Positions 33,112 through 44,535 are shown, counted from the stretch's first letter. The stretch: DNA of 64,000 nt from Termitidicoccus mucosus (GCF_038725785.1 NZ_CP109796.1:6200501-6264500), one strand, 5' to 3'. Made by a program: numbers and translations. The notes: a model not told the origin generated them from the sequence alone.

Positions 33112-33891
33112 ATGAAACTAAGAATATTACCGCTTGCCGTTGGCCTGCTTATAGGCGCATCAGGCGTCCTGGCATGGTATGGCATGGAATCGTCCAATGC
33201 ATCTTCCCAAAGTGGAATCATCTCTTCATCGGAAAAAGGAAGGGTGCCCGCATTCATTTCCAATGGGGCATACGCCGCAATCGAAGCCGCGGCAGACACC
33301 ATCGTCGATGTCGATGAGAAGGCATTGAAACAATACCCAAACTTGGGCCGCCTCCTGTTGCTCGATGAACTGAAACAAAATAAAAAATTAAACATATCCG
33401 TTCCCATTGTCGACGAATGGGGCAAATTTAATTCGAATTTCAAAGAGCTTTTTGATCTTACGGATGATCAGGTCTCGGAGATTGAGGATAATATCCGCGC
33501 GCTTCGCAGGCAGATGACAACTGAAATGATCGACCGGTCGCGTGTGACAAGGGAGCCTCATAAAACCTCGATCGAAATTCCACCAAATGAAAATGGCGTC
33601 GGTTACTACGATAAATTCATGGACATGATGCAGGGCCACTTGGGAGCTGATCGCCTTCCTGCGTTTGATCATTTTTCCGTCAAGCAGTTTGACTCCTTAT
33701 TCAGCGGTTACGGGGCTGAAAAGTTAAATGTAACTTTTGAATACTCCGGGGATAAAATCACCGATGGCAAAATCATTGTCACCGAGGAGAGAACAACCAA
33801 AGTCGGCCCAATAAAACAAACTTTTCCGTGTCCGAACGTGGAAACAGCCTGCGAGCGATATCCGGGATTGGAGAAATATTTGAAGAACTGA
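33112..33891 (+). CDS. Membrane-anchored protein of unknown family (259 aa), paralogue of the previous gene
   Basis: The N-terminus is a signal or anchor helix (MKLRILPLAVGLLIGASGVL). The mature part shares with the 32216 product the blocks 'KLNISVPIVDEWGKF', 'FKELFDLTDDQVSEIE', 'YYDKFMDMM' and 'DGKIIVTEE', in the same order and spacing, so the pair arose by tandem duplication and has since diverged widely. It adds a C-terminal segment with two Cys (CPNVETAC). GC is lower than the core genome. The role is unknown. A long GC-rich palindrome follows and may terminate transcription. Confidence 0.65.
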   Translation: MKLRILPLAVGLLIGASGVLAWYGMESSNASSQSGIISSSEKGRVPAFISNGAYAAIEAAADTIVDVDEKALKQYPNLGRLLLLDELKQNKKLNISVPIVDEWGKFNSNFKELFDLTDDQVSEIEDNIRALRRQMTTEMIDRSRVTREPHKTSIEIPPNENGVGYYDKFMDMMQGHLGADRLPAFDHFSVKQFDSLFSGYGAEKLNVTFEYSGDKITDGKIIVTEERTTKVGPIKQTFPCPNVETACERYPGLEKYLKN

Positions 33892-33930
33892 ACGTCTCCG
33901 AACCCTTTTCAGGCTTTCGCGGTTCCTGTT

Positions 33931-34000
33931 TTTTGGAGGGACGGCCTCTGTGCCGTCCTTCTGTCACGAAACGGACGGCACAGAGGCCGTCCCTCCAAAA
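33931..34000. repeat. Perfect long palindrome, GGAGGGACGGCCTCTGTGCC family
   Basis: TTTTGGAGGGACGGCCTCTG and onward is mirrored exactly by CAGAGGCCGTCCCTCCAAAA, giving a stem of about 28 bp with a short loop. The flanking T and A runs would let it work as a two-way terminator. The gap from 34001 to 34337 holds no supported gene. Confidence 0.8.
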
Positions 34001-34337
34001 TGAGACTTTGGGTGGATACGCCGTGCATCCCGGCCAAACGCTTCGGGTTTGGTGGCAGGCCTCGCAGAGATTTATCCCGAGGCACTCATGGCCGGCTTCG
34101 GGGCCAAACCCGGCCATCCTCGGGATGGAGTTGAGACAGTTTCCCAACAGGCCGCATGCGCCGGCGCATTGCTTCGTCTTATGTGAGAAAAACTAATGAT
34201 TTTTGGCGCCGCGCCAGAATCGTCGCTTCTATTGGGCAGAAACGGTTTGAATAACCAGCCGGTTGTCCTCTAAAACAGGAGGCTCGTTCAAGCGGGTTTT
34301 CCATCCGCGCCTTCTCAACTCAAATCCTGTATCCATC

Positions 34338-34811
34338 ATGCCACTCGCTGTCGGTTCCAAAGCTCCTGATTTCGTCCTCAAGTCCAAGACCGCCGACGGT
34401 CTCCGCGACATCAAGCTCAGTGACAATTTCGGCAAAAAGCAGACCGTGCTGCTTTTCTTCCCGCTCGCGTTCACCAGTGTGTGCACCGAGGAAATGTGCG
34501 ACACCTCCGGCGGCCTCTCCGACTACGAGGCGCTCGGCGCCAGCGTCATCGCCGTGAGCGTGGACAGCCCGTTCGCACAGGAAGCCTGGGCCAAGGCCAA
34601 CGGCATCAAGCTCACGCTCGCCAGCGACCTGAACAAAACCGTCATCAAGGCATACGACGTGCTTTTCCCGGGGCTGGCCGGCATCGGTGACACCGCCGCG
34701 CGCGCCGCGTTTGTCATCGGCAAGGACGGCGTCGTCAAGTATGCCGAGCAAACGCCCACGCCGAAAGACCTGCCTCACTTCGAGGCCATCAAGGCGGCGC
34801 TGGCGAAGTAA
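34338..34811 (+). CDS. Peroxiredoxin (AhpE / bacterioferritin comigratory-like)
   Basis: The 157-aa protein is a thiol peroxidase of the AhpC/TSA superfamily. The peroxidatic Cys is in 'FFPLAFTSVCTEEMC' (about residue 46 for the first Cys, with a second Cys five residues on). The conserved 'AVSVDSPFAQEAWAKANGI' and 'RAAFVIGKDGVV' blocks are present. ATG 34338 gives the normal family N-terminus (VGSKAPDF), so an in-frame start 75 bp upstream is rejected. It is followed by a palindromic repeat and then acnA. It reduces peroxides using thioredoxin-type partners. Confidence 0.9.
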   Translation: MPLAVGSKAPDFVLKSKTADGLRDIKLSDNFGKKQTVLLFFPLAFTSVCTEEMCDTSGGLSDYEALGASVIAVSVDSPFAQEAWAKANGIKLTLASDLNKTVIKAYDVLFPGLAGIGDTAARAAFVIGKDGVVKYAEQTPTPKDLPHFEAIKAALAK

Positions 34812-34815
34812 AGAT

Positions 34816-34938
34816 GATAGATCCCAAAATCCCGAAATCACAAAATCTCCCAAAATACGAAGTGTGCTCGTTGCCTGTTTTTGGGATTTTGAAATTTTGG
34901 ATTTTTTTGGGATTTGGAATTTTGGGATTTGGGATTTT
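34816..34938. repeat. ATCCCAAAAT palindromic repeat downstream of the peroxiredoxin gene
   Basis: ATCCCAAAATCCCGAAATC on the left is answered by GGGATTTTGAAATTTTGGAT and GGGATTTGGAATTTTGGG on the right. It belongs to the family described at 18092. Confidence 0.7.
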
Positions 34939-35033
34939 TAACCCTTGCGCATTCCATCCATCCAACAGCACACCACCAACCGCATCAACAACCGCACACC
35001 AGCATCCGACCTGACACCATTCGCAGCCACCTC

Positions 35034-37731
<2,698 letters not shown>

Positions 37732-37760
37732 CACCGCGCGCCGCCGTCGTTCCCGTCCGC

Positions 37761-37867
37761 CCTTCTTTCCTCTTTATTCTTTCTCTTTCCTCTTTCTCCT
37801 CATCCCGGGCTTCAGCTCCCGGAAGATTCTGGCGAAAGAGAAAGAATGAAGAGGAAAAGAAAGGCGG
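37761..37867. repeat. CTTTCCTCTTTATTC hairpin repeat downstream of acnA
   Basis: TTCTTTCCTCTTTATTCTTT on the left faces AAAGAGAAAGAATGAAGAGG on the right, with a GC-rich inner palindrome (CCCGGGCTTCAGCTCCCGG). It is the same family as 13629-13713. Confidence 0.75.
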
Positions 37868-37915
37868 GGAATGGGGAACGATGGCGACAATGCCGCGTCT
37901 TTCGCATCCGCATTC

Positions 37916-38506
37916 ATGTCCGCCATCAAACCTGTCTTTCTGGTCGATGCCTATTCCGATCCGGTCATCATCCGGATCGAAGGCCGCGCCTCGTTCCAGA
38001 ACTCCGGCTGCGTGCGCGATTTTTTTGAACAACGCATCAACGAGGGCCACGCCCGTTTCGTGGTGGATTTTCAGCGCTGCGACAGCATGGACAGCACGTT
38101 TCTCGGCGTGCTGGCCGGCATCAACGAGGGCCACGCCCGTTTCGTGGTGGATTTTCAGCGCTGCGACAGCATGGACAGCACGTTTCTCGGCGTGCTGGCC
38201 GGCGCCGGACTGCGCCTGCGCAGGCTGAATCCGCCCGGCAGCCTCGTCCTCGCGCGCATCGCCCCGCGCAATCTCGAACTCATTCGCAACCTCGGCCTGC
38301 ATCATCTGGCGACGGTCGATGCCGGCGATTTCCAGATGGGCTTCGGCCAGCCGGCGCAGCCTTTGACCGAACCCGCCCGCAGCGCGCTCACCGATGCCAG
38401 GCTGGCGCTGGAGGCGCACGAAAACCTCGTGATGACCGACGAGGCCAACCGCGAGAAATTCCAAGACGTCCTCGCGTTCCTGAAAAACAAGGTCGGCCGC
38501 AAATAG
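37916..38506 (+). CDS. STAS-domain protein (anti-sigma factor antagonist-like) with a 28-residue internal duplication
   Basis: The 196-aa product begins with a STAS domain: 'PVIIRIEGRASFQNS', then 'ARFVVDFQRCDSMDSTFLGVLAG', the strand and Ser-bearing helix of SpoIIAA-like proteins. An exact 84-bp tandem duplication inserts a second copy of that strand and helix, which would disturb the fold. After it come 'LRLRRLNPP' and a C-terminal extension of about 80 residues. Without the extra unit the protein would be 168 aa. Its partners would be an anti-sigma kinase and a phosphatase, neither of which is nearby. Confidence 0.75.
   Translation: MSAIKPVFLVDAYSDPVIIRIEGRASFQNSGCVRDFFEQRINEGHARFVVDFQRCDSMDSTFLGVLAGINEGHARFVVDFQRCDSMDSTFLGVLAGAGLRLRRLNPPGSLVLARIAPRNLELIRNLGLHHLATVDAGDFQMGFGQPAQPLTEPARSALTDARLALEAHENLVMTDEANREKFQDVLAFLKNKVGRK
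38034..38201. repeat. Exact 84-bp tandem duplication within the STAS gene
   Basis: Two identical units, 38034-38117 and 38118-38201, each start GCATCAACGAGGGCC. The length is a multiple of three, so the reading frame survives. Confidence 0.9.
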
Positions 38507-38623
38507 ACCGCCGCGTTTCCGAAGAAACCACGTTTTGCAGGTGGAGGCCGTCCTCGCCAGCGCCAAAAATCATCGGGGTTGGCATCGCGCGGATTCGCGG
38601 CGAATGGCGCGCCTCATTCCTCC

Positions 38624-38745
38624 ATAAAAAACATAATGGCCACCCCTGAAAAGGATGGCCATCATGACCTAACACCAAGCAAACCGTAAGAACTACAAAC
38701 AAGTATCGTTCCCTGATGAACGATGCTGACTACGGGGAGATAGAC
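38624..38745 (-). ncRNA. Candidate structured small RNA with terminator-like end
   Basis: On the minus strand the segment holds a perfect 7-bp hairpin (ATCGTTC, loop, GAACGAT at 38705-38724), a linker, then a second hairpin (ATGGCCA / TGGCCAT at 38636-38662) followed by a run of T. No protein is convincing. It lies between the converging STAS and fba genes, beyond the fba terminator, so it would need its own promoter. No known RNA family is recognised. Confidence 0.3.
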
Positions 38746-38848
38746 GCGACGAATCCAAAAGTGCTCAAAATATTGAATGTATTTTTAATTGATTAGCTAT
38801 AAATGGATTGAGCATGATTTCGACGATGTTGGAAAAATAAAACAGCGC

Positions 38849-38882
38849 AAAAAAAGCGCGCTCCAAAAAATTGGAACGCGCT
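38849..38882 (-). terminator. Rho-independent terminator of fba
   Basis: On the minus strand AGCGCGTTCC pairs with GGAGCGCGCT (one mismatch) across an eight-base loop and is followed by seven T residues, 34 bp beyond the fba stop. Confidence 0.9.
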
Positions 38883-38916
38883 GGCGGGAATTTTGTATGG
38901 CCCAAAAAACCCTAAA

Positions 38917-39867
38917 TTATTTCTTGAGGCTGGCGCGAAGGTCGTCGAGCTGCCCGGCGCTGCCGAGGAGCTGGTTGCGGCTGGCGATGAACTTCGCGTA
39001 TTCCTCGATGTAAACCTTGCCGGGGGCGCGGAAGTCGAAATCGGCGGGCTTGTCGCGGAAAAATTCGCGGTGCACGCGGGTCCACACGAGGCGTCCGTCG
39101 GTGTCGATGTTGATCTTGGTCACGCCGAGCTTGGCGGCCGGGAGATACTCTTCCACGTTCACTCCGGCCGAGTCCTTGATCTGGCCGCCGGCGGCGTTGA
39201 TGCGCTTGACCTCATCCTGCGGGACGGAAGACGAGCCGTGCATGACGAGCGGGAAACCGGGCAGGCGGGCCTTGATCTTCTCCAGCACATCGAAATGGAG
39301 CGATTGCTTGCCCTTGAACTTGAAGGCGCCGTGCGAGGTACCGATGGCGCAGGCGAGGGAATCGCAGCCGGTCTTCTTGACGAAATCCTCGGCTTCCTTC
39401 GGGTCGGTAAGGGTGGCGTGGCCATCCTCGACTTTCACGTCTTCCTCGACACCGCCGAGCTGGCCGAGTTCGGCCTCGACGGAGATGCCCTTGGCATGCG
39501 CGGCCTCAACGACGCGCTTGGTGATCGCGACATTCTTGTCGAAGGGATCGTGCGAGGCGTCGATCATGACGGAGCTGTAGAAACCGGAGTTGATGCAGTC
39601 GTAGCAGGTTTCCTCGTCACCGTGGTCGAGGTGGACGGCGAAAATGGCCTCGGGGAAGATCGTGTCGGCCGAGCGAATCATGCCTTCAAGCATGAGCTTG
39701 TCGGTGTATTTGCGTGCTCCCTTGGAAATCTGGATGATGAAAGGGGCTTTGGAGGCGATGGCTCCCTTGAAGAGGCCCATCGTTTGCTCGGCATTGTTGA
39801 TATTGTAAGCACCAACGGCGTATTTGCCATAGGCGTGCTTGAAGAGCTGCGCGGTTGTGACGATCAT
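38917..39867 (-). CDS. fba: Class II fructose-bisphosphate aldolase
   Basis: The 316-aa enzyme reversibly cleaves fructose 1,6-bisphosphate in glycolysis and gluconeogenesis. Class II marks are clear: 'AVHLDHGDEETCYDCINSGF' with the zinc His and catalytic Asp, 'SVMIDASHDPFDKN', 'EAELGQLGG' and 'VMHGSSSVPQDE', and 'NIDTDGRLVWT' near the end, which binds substrate phosphate. Length and start (ATG 39867) are normal. It is a single-gene unit with its own terminator. Confidence 0.95.
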   Translation of the reverse strand: MIVTTAQLFKHAYGKYAVGAYNINNAEQTMGLFKGAIASKAPFIIQISKGARKYTDKLMLEGMIRSADTIFPEAIFAVHLDHGDEETCYDCINSGFYSSVMIDASHDPFDKNVAITKRVVEAAHAKGISVEAELGQLGGVEEDVKVEDGHATLTDPKEAEDFVKKTGCDSLACAIGTSHGAFKFKGKQSLHFDVLEKIKARLPGFPLVMHGSSSVPQDEVKRINAAGGQIKDSAGVNVEEYLPAAKLGVTKINIDTDGRLVWTRVHREFFRDKPADFDFRAPGKVYIEEYAKFIASRNQLLGSAGQLDDLRASLKK

Positions 39868-40031
39868 GGTTTATGAGGATAAAGGGAGCGCAGGATACCC
39901 TTTGAGGGTTTGGACCGACAAGGTTTTTTCGCGTGCGATGAAAGAAATGGCAAAATCCGCGCAAACAGAAATGGGTGAAAGAAGCGAATAGGGAGACTTT
40001 TCTTTGAAATGAATATAGTCTATTTATTTTT

Positions 40032-40092
40032 AATGCATTGTAATATAATATATTGTGTTATTTTTTCCATTTCTGTTGAGGAACAATGCATT
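40032..40092. promoter_or_regulatory. AT-rich promoter region with a 9-bp inverted repeat
   Basis: AATGCATTG at 40032-40040 and CAATGCATT at 40084-40092 flank a very AT-rich stretch (TAATATAATATATTG) in the divergent gap between fba and the lipoprotein gene. It could contain promoters and an operator. Confidence 0.35.
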
Positions 40093-40155
40093 CGTACGCG
40101 CGCTGGCAACCCTGTCCTTGCCATGCCTGCGTCTTCTGGGTCATGCTCCGGCATC

Positions 40156-40689
40156 ATGCGCCTGCCTCATTTTGTCGTTCCCGTCATTGCGCTGTTTGGT
40201 CTCTGGCTTGCCGGTTGCGCCCCGGCGGACCCTTGGCAATCCCCGTTGTCCACCGCCACGCCGGCTGATTTCGCCAGCGCGACCTCCCGGCTCGCGCGGC
40301 AGCTTTCGCGCGAGCAAATGCAGGAGTTCGAGGACTGCGTGGGCGCGTTTCGGACGCGCATCATTCTCGACAAGGCCGCCTCCGGCACCGACGCGGTCCA
40401 CGCGCTTGCCTGCCGGCAAATCGACGGACTCACGCCCTATCAGGTCCTGTTGCGGGGCTATGAGTTGAGAATCGCCCAATATGCCGGCGACATCGCCGCC
40501 CACCAAGGCAAGCTCGACGAGATGACCCGGCGGCATTTCGAACTCGGCCGCTCCGAGTCGTCGTTGAAAACAAGCGTGTATTACACCGACCTGGCGGAAC
40601 TCATCGTCAAGCTGAACCACAACCTCGAAAAAGCGCGCGAACGCCTAGCCGAACTGCAAAAGACGCCGCCCAAAGCCGCGCATTCCTGA
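40156..40689 (+). CDS. Small lipoprotein of unknown function (177 aa)
   Basis: The start at ATG 40156 gives a typical lipoprotein signal (MRLPHFVVPVIALFGLWLAGC) with the lipobox Cys at residue 21. The mature protein is mostly helical, with 'LSREQMQEFEDCVGAFRTRI' early on and a likely coiled coil in the last 60 residues ('LIVKLNHNLEKARERLAELQK'). No family is recognised. It precedes the holB-like gene by 107 bp on the same strand. Confidence 0.65.
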   Translation: MRLPHFVVPVIALFGLWLAGCAPADPWQSPLSTATPADFASATSRLARQLSREQMQEFEDCVGAFRTRIILDKAASGTDAVHALACRQIDGLTPYQVLLRGYELRIAQYAGDIAAHQGKLDEMTRRHFELGRSESSLKTSVYYTDLAELIVKLNHNLEKARERLAELQKTPPKAAHS

Positions 40690-40796
40690 GCAGGGGACGC
40701 GCATTTTCCATTCGCCGGTAAACGCGGGTGGGGAAAAAACGCTTTGTTTTCATTCCTTGCGGCCAATCGAGCAGACCATTCCACTCATCTTCCAAA

Positions 40797-41662
40797 ATGT
40801 CCGCCACCCAGTCCGAAACCCTCGCATGGCCCGATGCCCTCGCCGACACGCCCTCCATCCGTGTCATCGAGCGGGCGATCACCCGCCGCCGTCTTTCGCA
40901 CAGCCTGTTGCTCACCGGCGGCGACATCGACACGCTCACGCTGGTCGCCAACGCCATCGCCGATCGCCTCCTGAACACGTCCGCGTCCAGCGCGCGTTTC
41001 GCGCCCGCGCGAGCACCTGTCTTTTCGCCGTCATCCACGAATGCGACCGCATGCACGTCGCCGCCGCGAACATCTTCCTCAAGACGCTGGAGGAGCCGCC
41101 CGGCGACACCACGCTCCTGCTGCTCACCACGCGTCCCTACGCATTGCTGCCCACCATCCGCAGCCGTTGCCTCACCTTTCGGTTTCCCGTTTCCGGGACG
41201 GCGTATGCGCCCGATGGCTGGGCGGCCTGGCTCGCCGATTACACGGCGTGGCTCGCGCGCCTCGCGGAAGGTATCGCCGACAAACGGGCCGCCGCCGACA
41301 GCCTCATGGCGGTCTATGGGCTCACTTCCCGCTTCGGCGCGATCCTCGAATTTGCCACGCAGGAGGTCTGGAAAAAACAAAAGACCGAACTTCCTCCCGA
41401 CATCAAGGAAGACGAGGAGGTGGCGATCGAGACGGGCATCGCCAACGACCTCCGCCTGCGCCTGTTTGTCGAGATCGAACAGGCCACCCGCGCGTTTGCC
41501 CTGCCCCGGCTCAACGCCAACGCCCCCGCCACCACCCGCGCGCTCACCGATTCCATCAAGAAACTGGAGCATGCGACCGGGCTCCTGCGCCTGAACCTGA
41601 ACGAGTCCGCCGCGCTGGAAAACTTCATGCTTGCCTCGCTGCGATACTGGACGCGCCGATGA
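40797..41662 (+). pseudogene. holB: DNA polymerase III delta' (clamp-loader) subunit, internal deletion with frameshift
   Basis: The first frame from ATG 40797 gives the start of the AAA+ domain ('SHSLLLTGGDID'). The second frame from about 41010 gives 'FAVIHECDRMHVAAANIFLKTLEEPPGDTTLLLLTT', the diagnostic delta' segment with its sensor region, followed by the helical collar domain. About 40 to 45 residues expected between the two, covering the clamp-loader strand before 'KVAVI', are missing and the frame changes. The subunit is part of the sliding clamp loader and normally essential, so an assembly deletion should be considered alongside real decay. Confidence 0.75.
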
Positions 41663-41757
41663 GCGGCGGCGAAGCCGGGGGCGGTTTAAGTTGAAAGTTT
41701 AAGTTTGGGCGGTCCCTGTTCCGCGCGCCTGCCCAAAATCGGGCGGCGGCTTTTGCT

Positions 41758-41835
41758 GGAGGGCCGAGCTCCTGCGAGGCCGTCGCGGTGATACGCGATG
41801 TTTTCCGCGACGGCCTCGCAGGAGCTCGGCCCTCC
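41758..41835. repeat. Perfect 31-bp inverted repeat, GGAGGGCCGAGCTCCTGCG family
   Basis: The left arm 41758-41788 and right arm 41805-41835 are exact complements around a 16-base loop. AAGTTTAAG-type arms (41689-41706 and 41864-41892) flank it. It lies between the converging holB and rnc genes. Confidence 0.85.
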
Positions 41836-41883
41836 AAAAGGGTGAATTTCGTTCGGAATTGGTATTAAACTTAGTCTTTCAAC

Positions 41884-42594
41884 TTAAACTGCGGCGGCGG
41901 CCTCGCCGCCGCCTTGCAGTTTTTCCAGCGCCTCGCGGGCCGCGGCTTCCTCGGCGGCTTTTTTCGAGGTGCCGCGGCCGGTGCCGAGCGGCTCGCCGTT
42001 CAGGCGCACGACGGCCTCGTATTCGCGGGCGTGATCCTGGCCGGAAATGTGCGTGACATCGTAGCGGAGCGCATTGTTGCCATGCCCGGGCTGCACATGC
42101 TCCTGCAAGCGACCCTTGGGATTGTCGGCAGGCTGCTCGGCGGCGATGCGGTCGGGCAGCGAGCCGATGAGCCCGAGCACGACGCGGCGCGTGGCGGGCA
42201 GGTCACTGTCCAGATAAATCGCGCCGATGAGCGCCTCCATCGCGTCCTCCAGCGAGGAATCGCGATTGCGCCCGCCGCCCTGCTCTTCGCTGATGCCGAG
42301 GCGGAGGTGGGCGGAAAGGTCGATTTCGCGCGCGAGGGTGGAGAGAAATTTCCCCTTGGAGAGCAGCGAGCGGCGCTGGCTGAGCGCGCCCTCGCGGTCG
42401 CCGGGGAAAACGCGGAAAAGGGTTTCGCTCAGCACGAGTTGCAGGACGGAGTCGCCGAGAAATTCGAGGCGCTGGTTGCTTTCGGCGATGTCGGGGTTGT
42501 CCTGCAAATAGGACGGATGCGTGAGCGCGCATTCGAGAAGCGCGGGGTTGCGGAAGGCGTAGGCGAGGCGTTGCTGAAGTGATTCGAGGGACAC
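41884..42594 (-). CDS. rnc: Ribonuclease III
   Basis: RNase III cuts double-stranded RNA and matures rRNA. The 236-aa product has the signature 'NQRLEFLGDSVLQLVLS', the second metal-binding site in 'SLEDAMEALIGAIYLDS', and a C-terminal double-stranded RNA-binding domain ('HAREYEAVVRLNGEPLGTG' then 'SKKAAEEAAAREAL'). The GTG at 42594 is taken as start. An ATG at 42642 lies inside a palindromic repeat and would add residues encoded only by that repeat. Confidence 0.9.
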   Translation of the reverse strand: MSLESLQQRLAYAFRNPALLECALTHPSYLQDNPDIAESNQRLEFLGDSVLQLVLSETLFRVFPGDREGALSQRRSLLSKGKFLSTLAREIDLSAHLRLGISEEQGGGRNRDSSLEDAMEALIGAIYLDSDLPATRRVVLGLIGSLPDRIAAEQPADNPKGRLQEHVQPGHGNNALRYDVTHISGQDHAREYEAVVRLNGEPLGTGRGTSKKAAEEAAAREALEKLQGGGEAAAAV

Positions 42595-42605
42595 GGAGAA
42601 ATACG

Positions 42606-42668
42606 GAATTAAAATCCCAAATCCCAAAAGGCCAAATCCCAAAAACTCGAAGCACCAAATCTCAAAGG
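42606..42668. repeat. ATCCCAAATCCC repeat upstream of rnc
   Basis: A tract of AAAATCCCAAATCCCAAAAG type, the single-arm form of the family at 18092. A lone arm of the GTAGCGCAGGCATC palindrome follows near 42727-42752. Confidence 0.65.
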
Positions 42669-42798
42669 ACAGCTCGGCGGGTGTGATACTCCGGCATCAT
42701 GGCCGGCAAAGGAGACGCGGCAGCGTTCGTAGCGCAGGCATCCTTGCCTGCGCGAACCGGCCGGATTCCAGAGGGAAGCCGGGGACTTCACGAAAAAG

Positions 42799-44160
42799 TT
42801 GCCAGTTGATGGCGGCAACCTGATCGATGAAGTCAAAAGACCGCATTCACCATCGCCGTTCAAGAATCGCAACGGCACGATCTCCTACCGCGTGGCCGGC
42901 TGGCTGCTCGGCGAGCGCATCCGCAAAAACTTCAAAACCCGGGAGGCCGCCATCCTTGAACGCGGCACCCTGCAACTCAAGCAGGCGCAGGCCGACTCGG
43001 ACTTGCGCGTGACTCCACGTTCCTTACTGAGCCCCAGTTGCGCGAGGCCGAGGCCGCGTTTCAAGCTCAGACAGGCTGCGCGCGCTGACGTTCTACCTCG
43101 ACGTTGGCCTTGAAACCCATCGCGAGCCGAAGTGACCACCTCCCTTGCCGATGCGATCGTCGCTCCGCGGAGCGCACCAAGGAAGTGACCCGAAAGCCAT
43201 TTGCCAGCGGCAGCTCAATGCCATCCGCATCGAATTGACGCTCTTCGCGAATACTTCCCCGACCGCAGCGTGGGCGAACTGACGACCGAAGAACTCCTAA
43301 AATACTCCGCAGGGACGGAGCCGCGGCAAAGACGCAGAACAACCGCCGCGCCACCTTGTCCACGTTTTGGCCTTGAAACCCATCGCGAGCCGAAGTCCGA
43401 CCACCTCCTTGCCGATGCGATCGTCGCCTCGCGGAGCGCACCAAGGAAGTGACCCGAAAAGCCATTTGCCAGCGGCAGCTCAATGCCATCCGCATCGAAT
43501 TGACGCTCTTCAAGGAATACTTCCCGACCGCAGCGTGGGCGAACTGACGACCGAAGAACTCCTAAAATACCTCCGCAGGGACGGAGCCGCGGCAAAGACG
43601 CAGAACAACCGCCGCGCCACCTTGTCCACGTTTTCAAATACGCCCTCGCCCAAGGCTGGCTGCTGGAAAACCCGGCAAGGCCATTGTCAGCGCACGGGCA
43701 TAACCGGGGCTCGGCCCCGGCACTGAACGCCGCACAAGCCGCGCAACTCATGGCGCACGTCGAGACCGTCCACGGCGGGCGCTCGTGCCGTATTTCGCGC
43801 TATGCCTGTTTGCCGGCATCCCCCGGGGAGATCAAGCTGCCCGCCGCCGATGTGCGGCTTGAAAACAACGCCATCACCATCGAACCAGATGTGTCGAAGG
43901 TGAACATGCGCCGTTGACCATCCAGCCCAATCTTGCGGCGTGGCTCCAAGCGTATCCGTTGGACCAATACCTATCATTCCGTCGAAGGACAAAATGAAGA
44001 ACGTGGCCGGAAAATCACGCACATCCGGCGGCAATTCAAACTCGGGCATGACGTGTTGCGGCACACGTTTATTTCGATGCACGTTGGAAAATTCCGCTCG
44101 ATGGGCGATGCGGCGTTGCAGGCGGGCAACTCGGAAAAATCATCCGCCGCCATTACCTGA
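42799..44160 (+). pseudogene. Decayed tyrosine recombinase (phage-type integrase)
   Basis: Pieces of one integrase are spread over several frames. An arm-binding start ('GTISYRVAGWLLGERIRK') is followed by the core-binding part 'SVGELTTEELLKYLRRDG', 'NNRRATLSTF' and 'FKYALAQGWLLENPA'. Then come 'ALCLFAGIPRGEIKLPAADV' around the first catalytic Arg position and a last piece 'HDVLRHTFISMHVGKF', with 'RRHYLNVTT' supplying the HxLRHTF and Tyr regions. At least five frameshifts and a tandem duplication of about 263 bp make it non-functional as read. It lies beside the mobilisation remnants, so it probably integrated that element. Confidence 0.8.
43106..43634. repeat. Imperfect tandem duplication of about 263 bp in the integrase pseudogene
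   Basis: Copy A is 43106-43368 and copy B begins at 43369, both starting GGCCTTGAAACCCATCGCGA. They differ by several single-base insertions and losses, the same style of difference as in the pdhC duplication. Confidence 0.85.
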
Positions 44161-44469
44161 ACGTGACCACGCCGCAGGAGGCCGACGCTTTCTTCAAAAT
44201 TATGCCATCATGCCGGGAGCGGCGCGAAAGGCCGGAAGCGAACGGCGGAGGCGAACGACGCCGGCGTCACCATTGCCGCCGCCGAGCCCGAGCCGGGCCG
44301 GCTCGCGGCTAAACGGTGGCGGTGTGGCGCGGTGGCCGCCCCGCCTGTGCCATGCCGTCGTTTTTGCGCCGCGGGGATGTGCACGCGCAGACGCTCCGCT
44401 CGCGTGGACGCTGGAATGCAGCATCCGCATTCCTCTCAAGCCGCGCGCATCCGCGCAATCGTCGTAACG

Positions 44470-44489
44470 AATTTCCCACGTGGGAAATT
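44470..44489. promoter_or_regulatory. Perfect 20-bp palindrome, parS-like
   Basis: AATTTCCCACGTGGGAAATT is fully palindromic. The CCACGTGG centre is shared with ParB sites (parS) and the ATTTCCC ends with Noc sites. It may be a partition site or operator of the decayed element. No parB gene is seen in the window. Confidence 0.4.
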
Positions 44490-44508
44490 TCCTCCGAAAA
44501 TCGCCCGC

Positions 44509-44535
44509 AAGCCCTGCACCACGCAGGGCTTTTTA
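44509..44535 (+). terminator. Rho-independent terminator in the accessory region
   Basis: AAGCCCTGC at 44509-44517 pairs with GCAGGGCTT at 44523-44531, followed by T residues. A second hairpin, GAAAACGACACG / CGTGTCGTTTTC, lies at 44559-44592. Confidence 0.75.

Noticed and set aside
33931-34000. Transposon terminal inverted repeats
   Set aside because: The arms are separated by only a short loop, with no room for a transposase. It is an intergenic palindrome of a recurring family.
34263-34337. N-terminal extension of the peroxiredoxin
   Set aside because: The family begins at the internal ATG 34338; the extension has no conserved residues.
42595-42642. ATG start for rnc at 42642
   Set aside because: The extra residues are encoded by a member of the ATCCCAAAT repeat family and are unlike any RNase III N-terminus.
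43106-43634. Two integrase genes in tandem
   Set aside because: The second copy is only a 263-bp internal repeat of the same pseudogene, not a separate gene.
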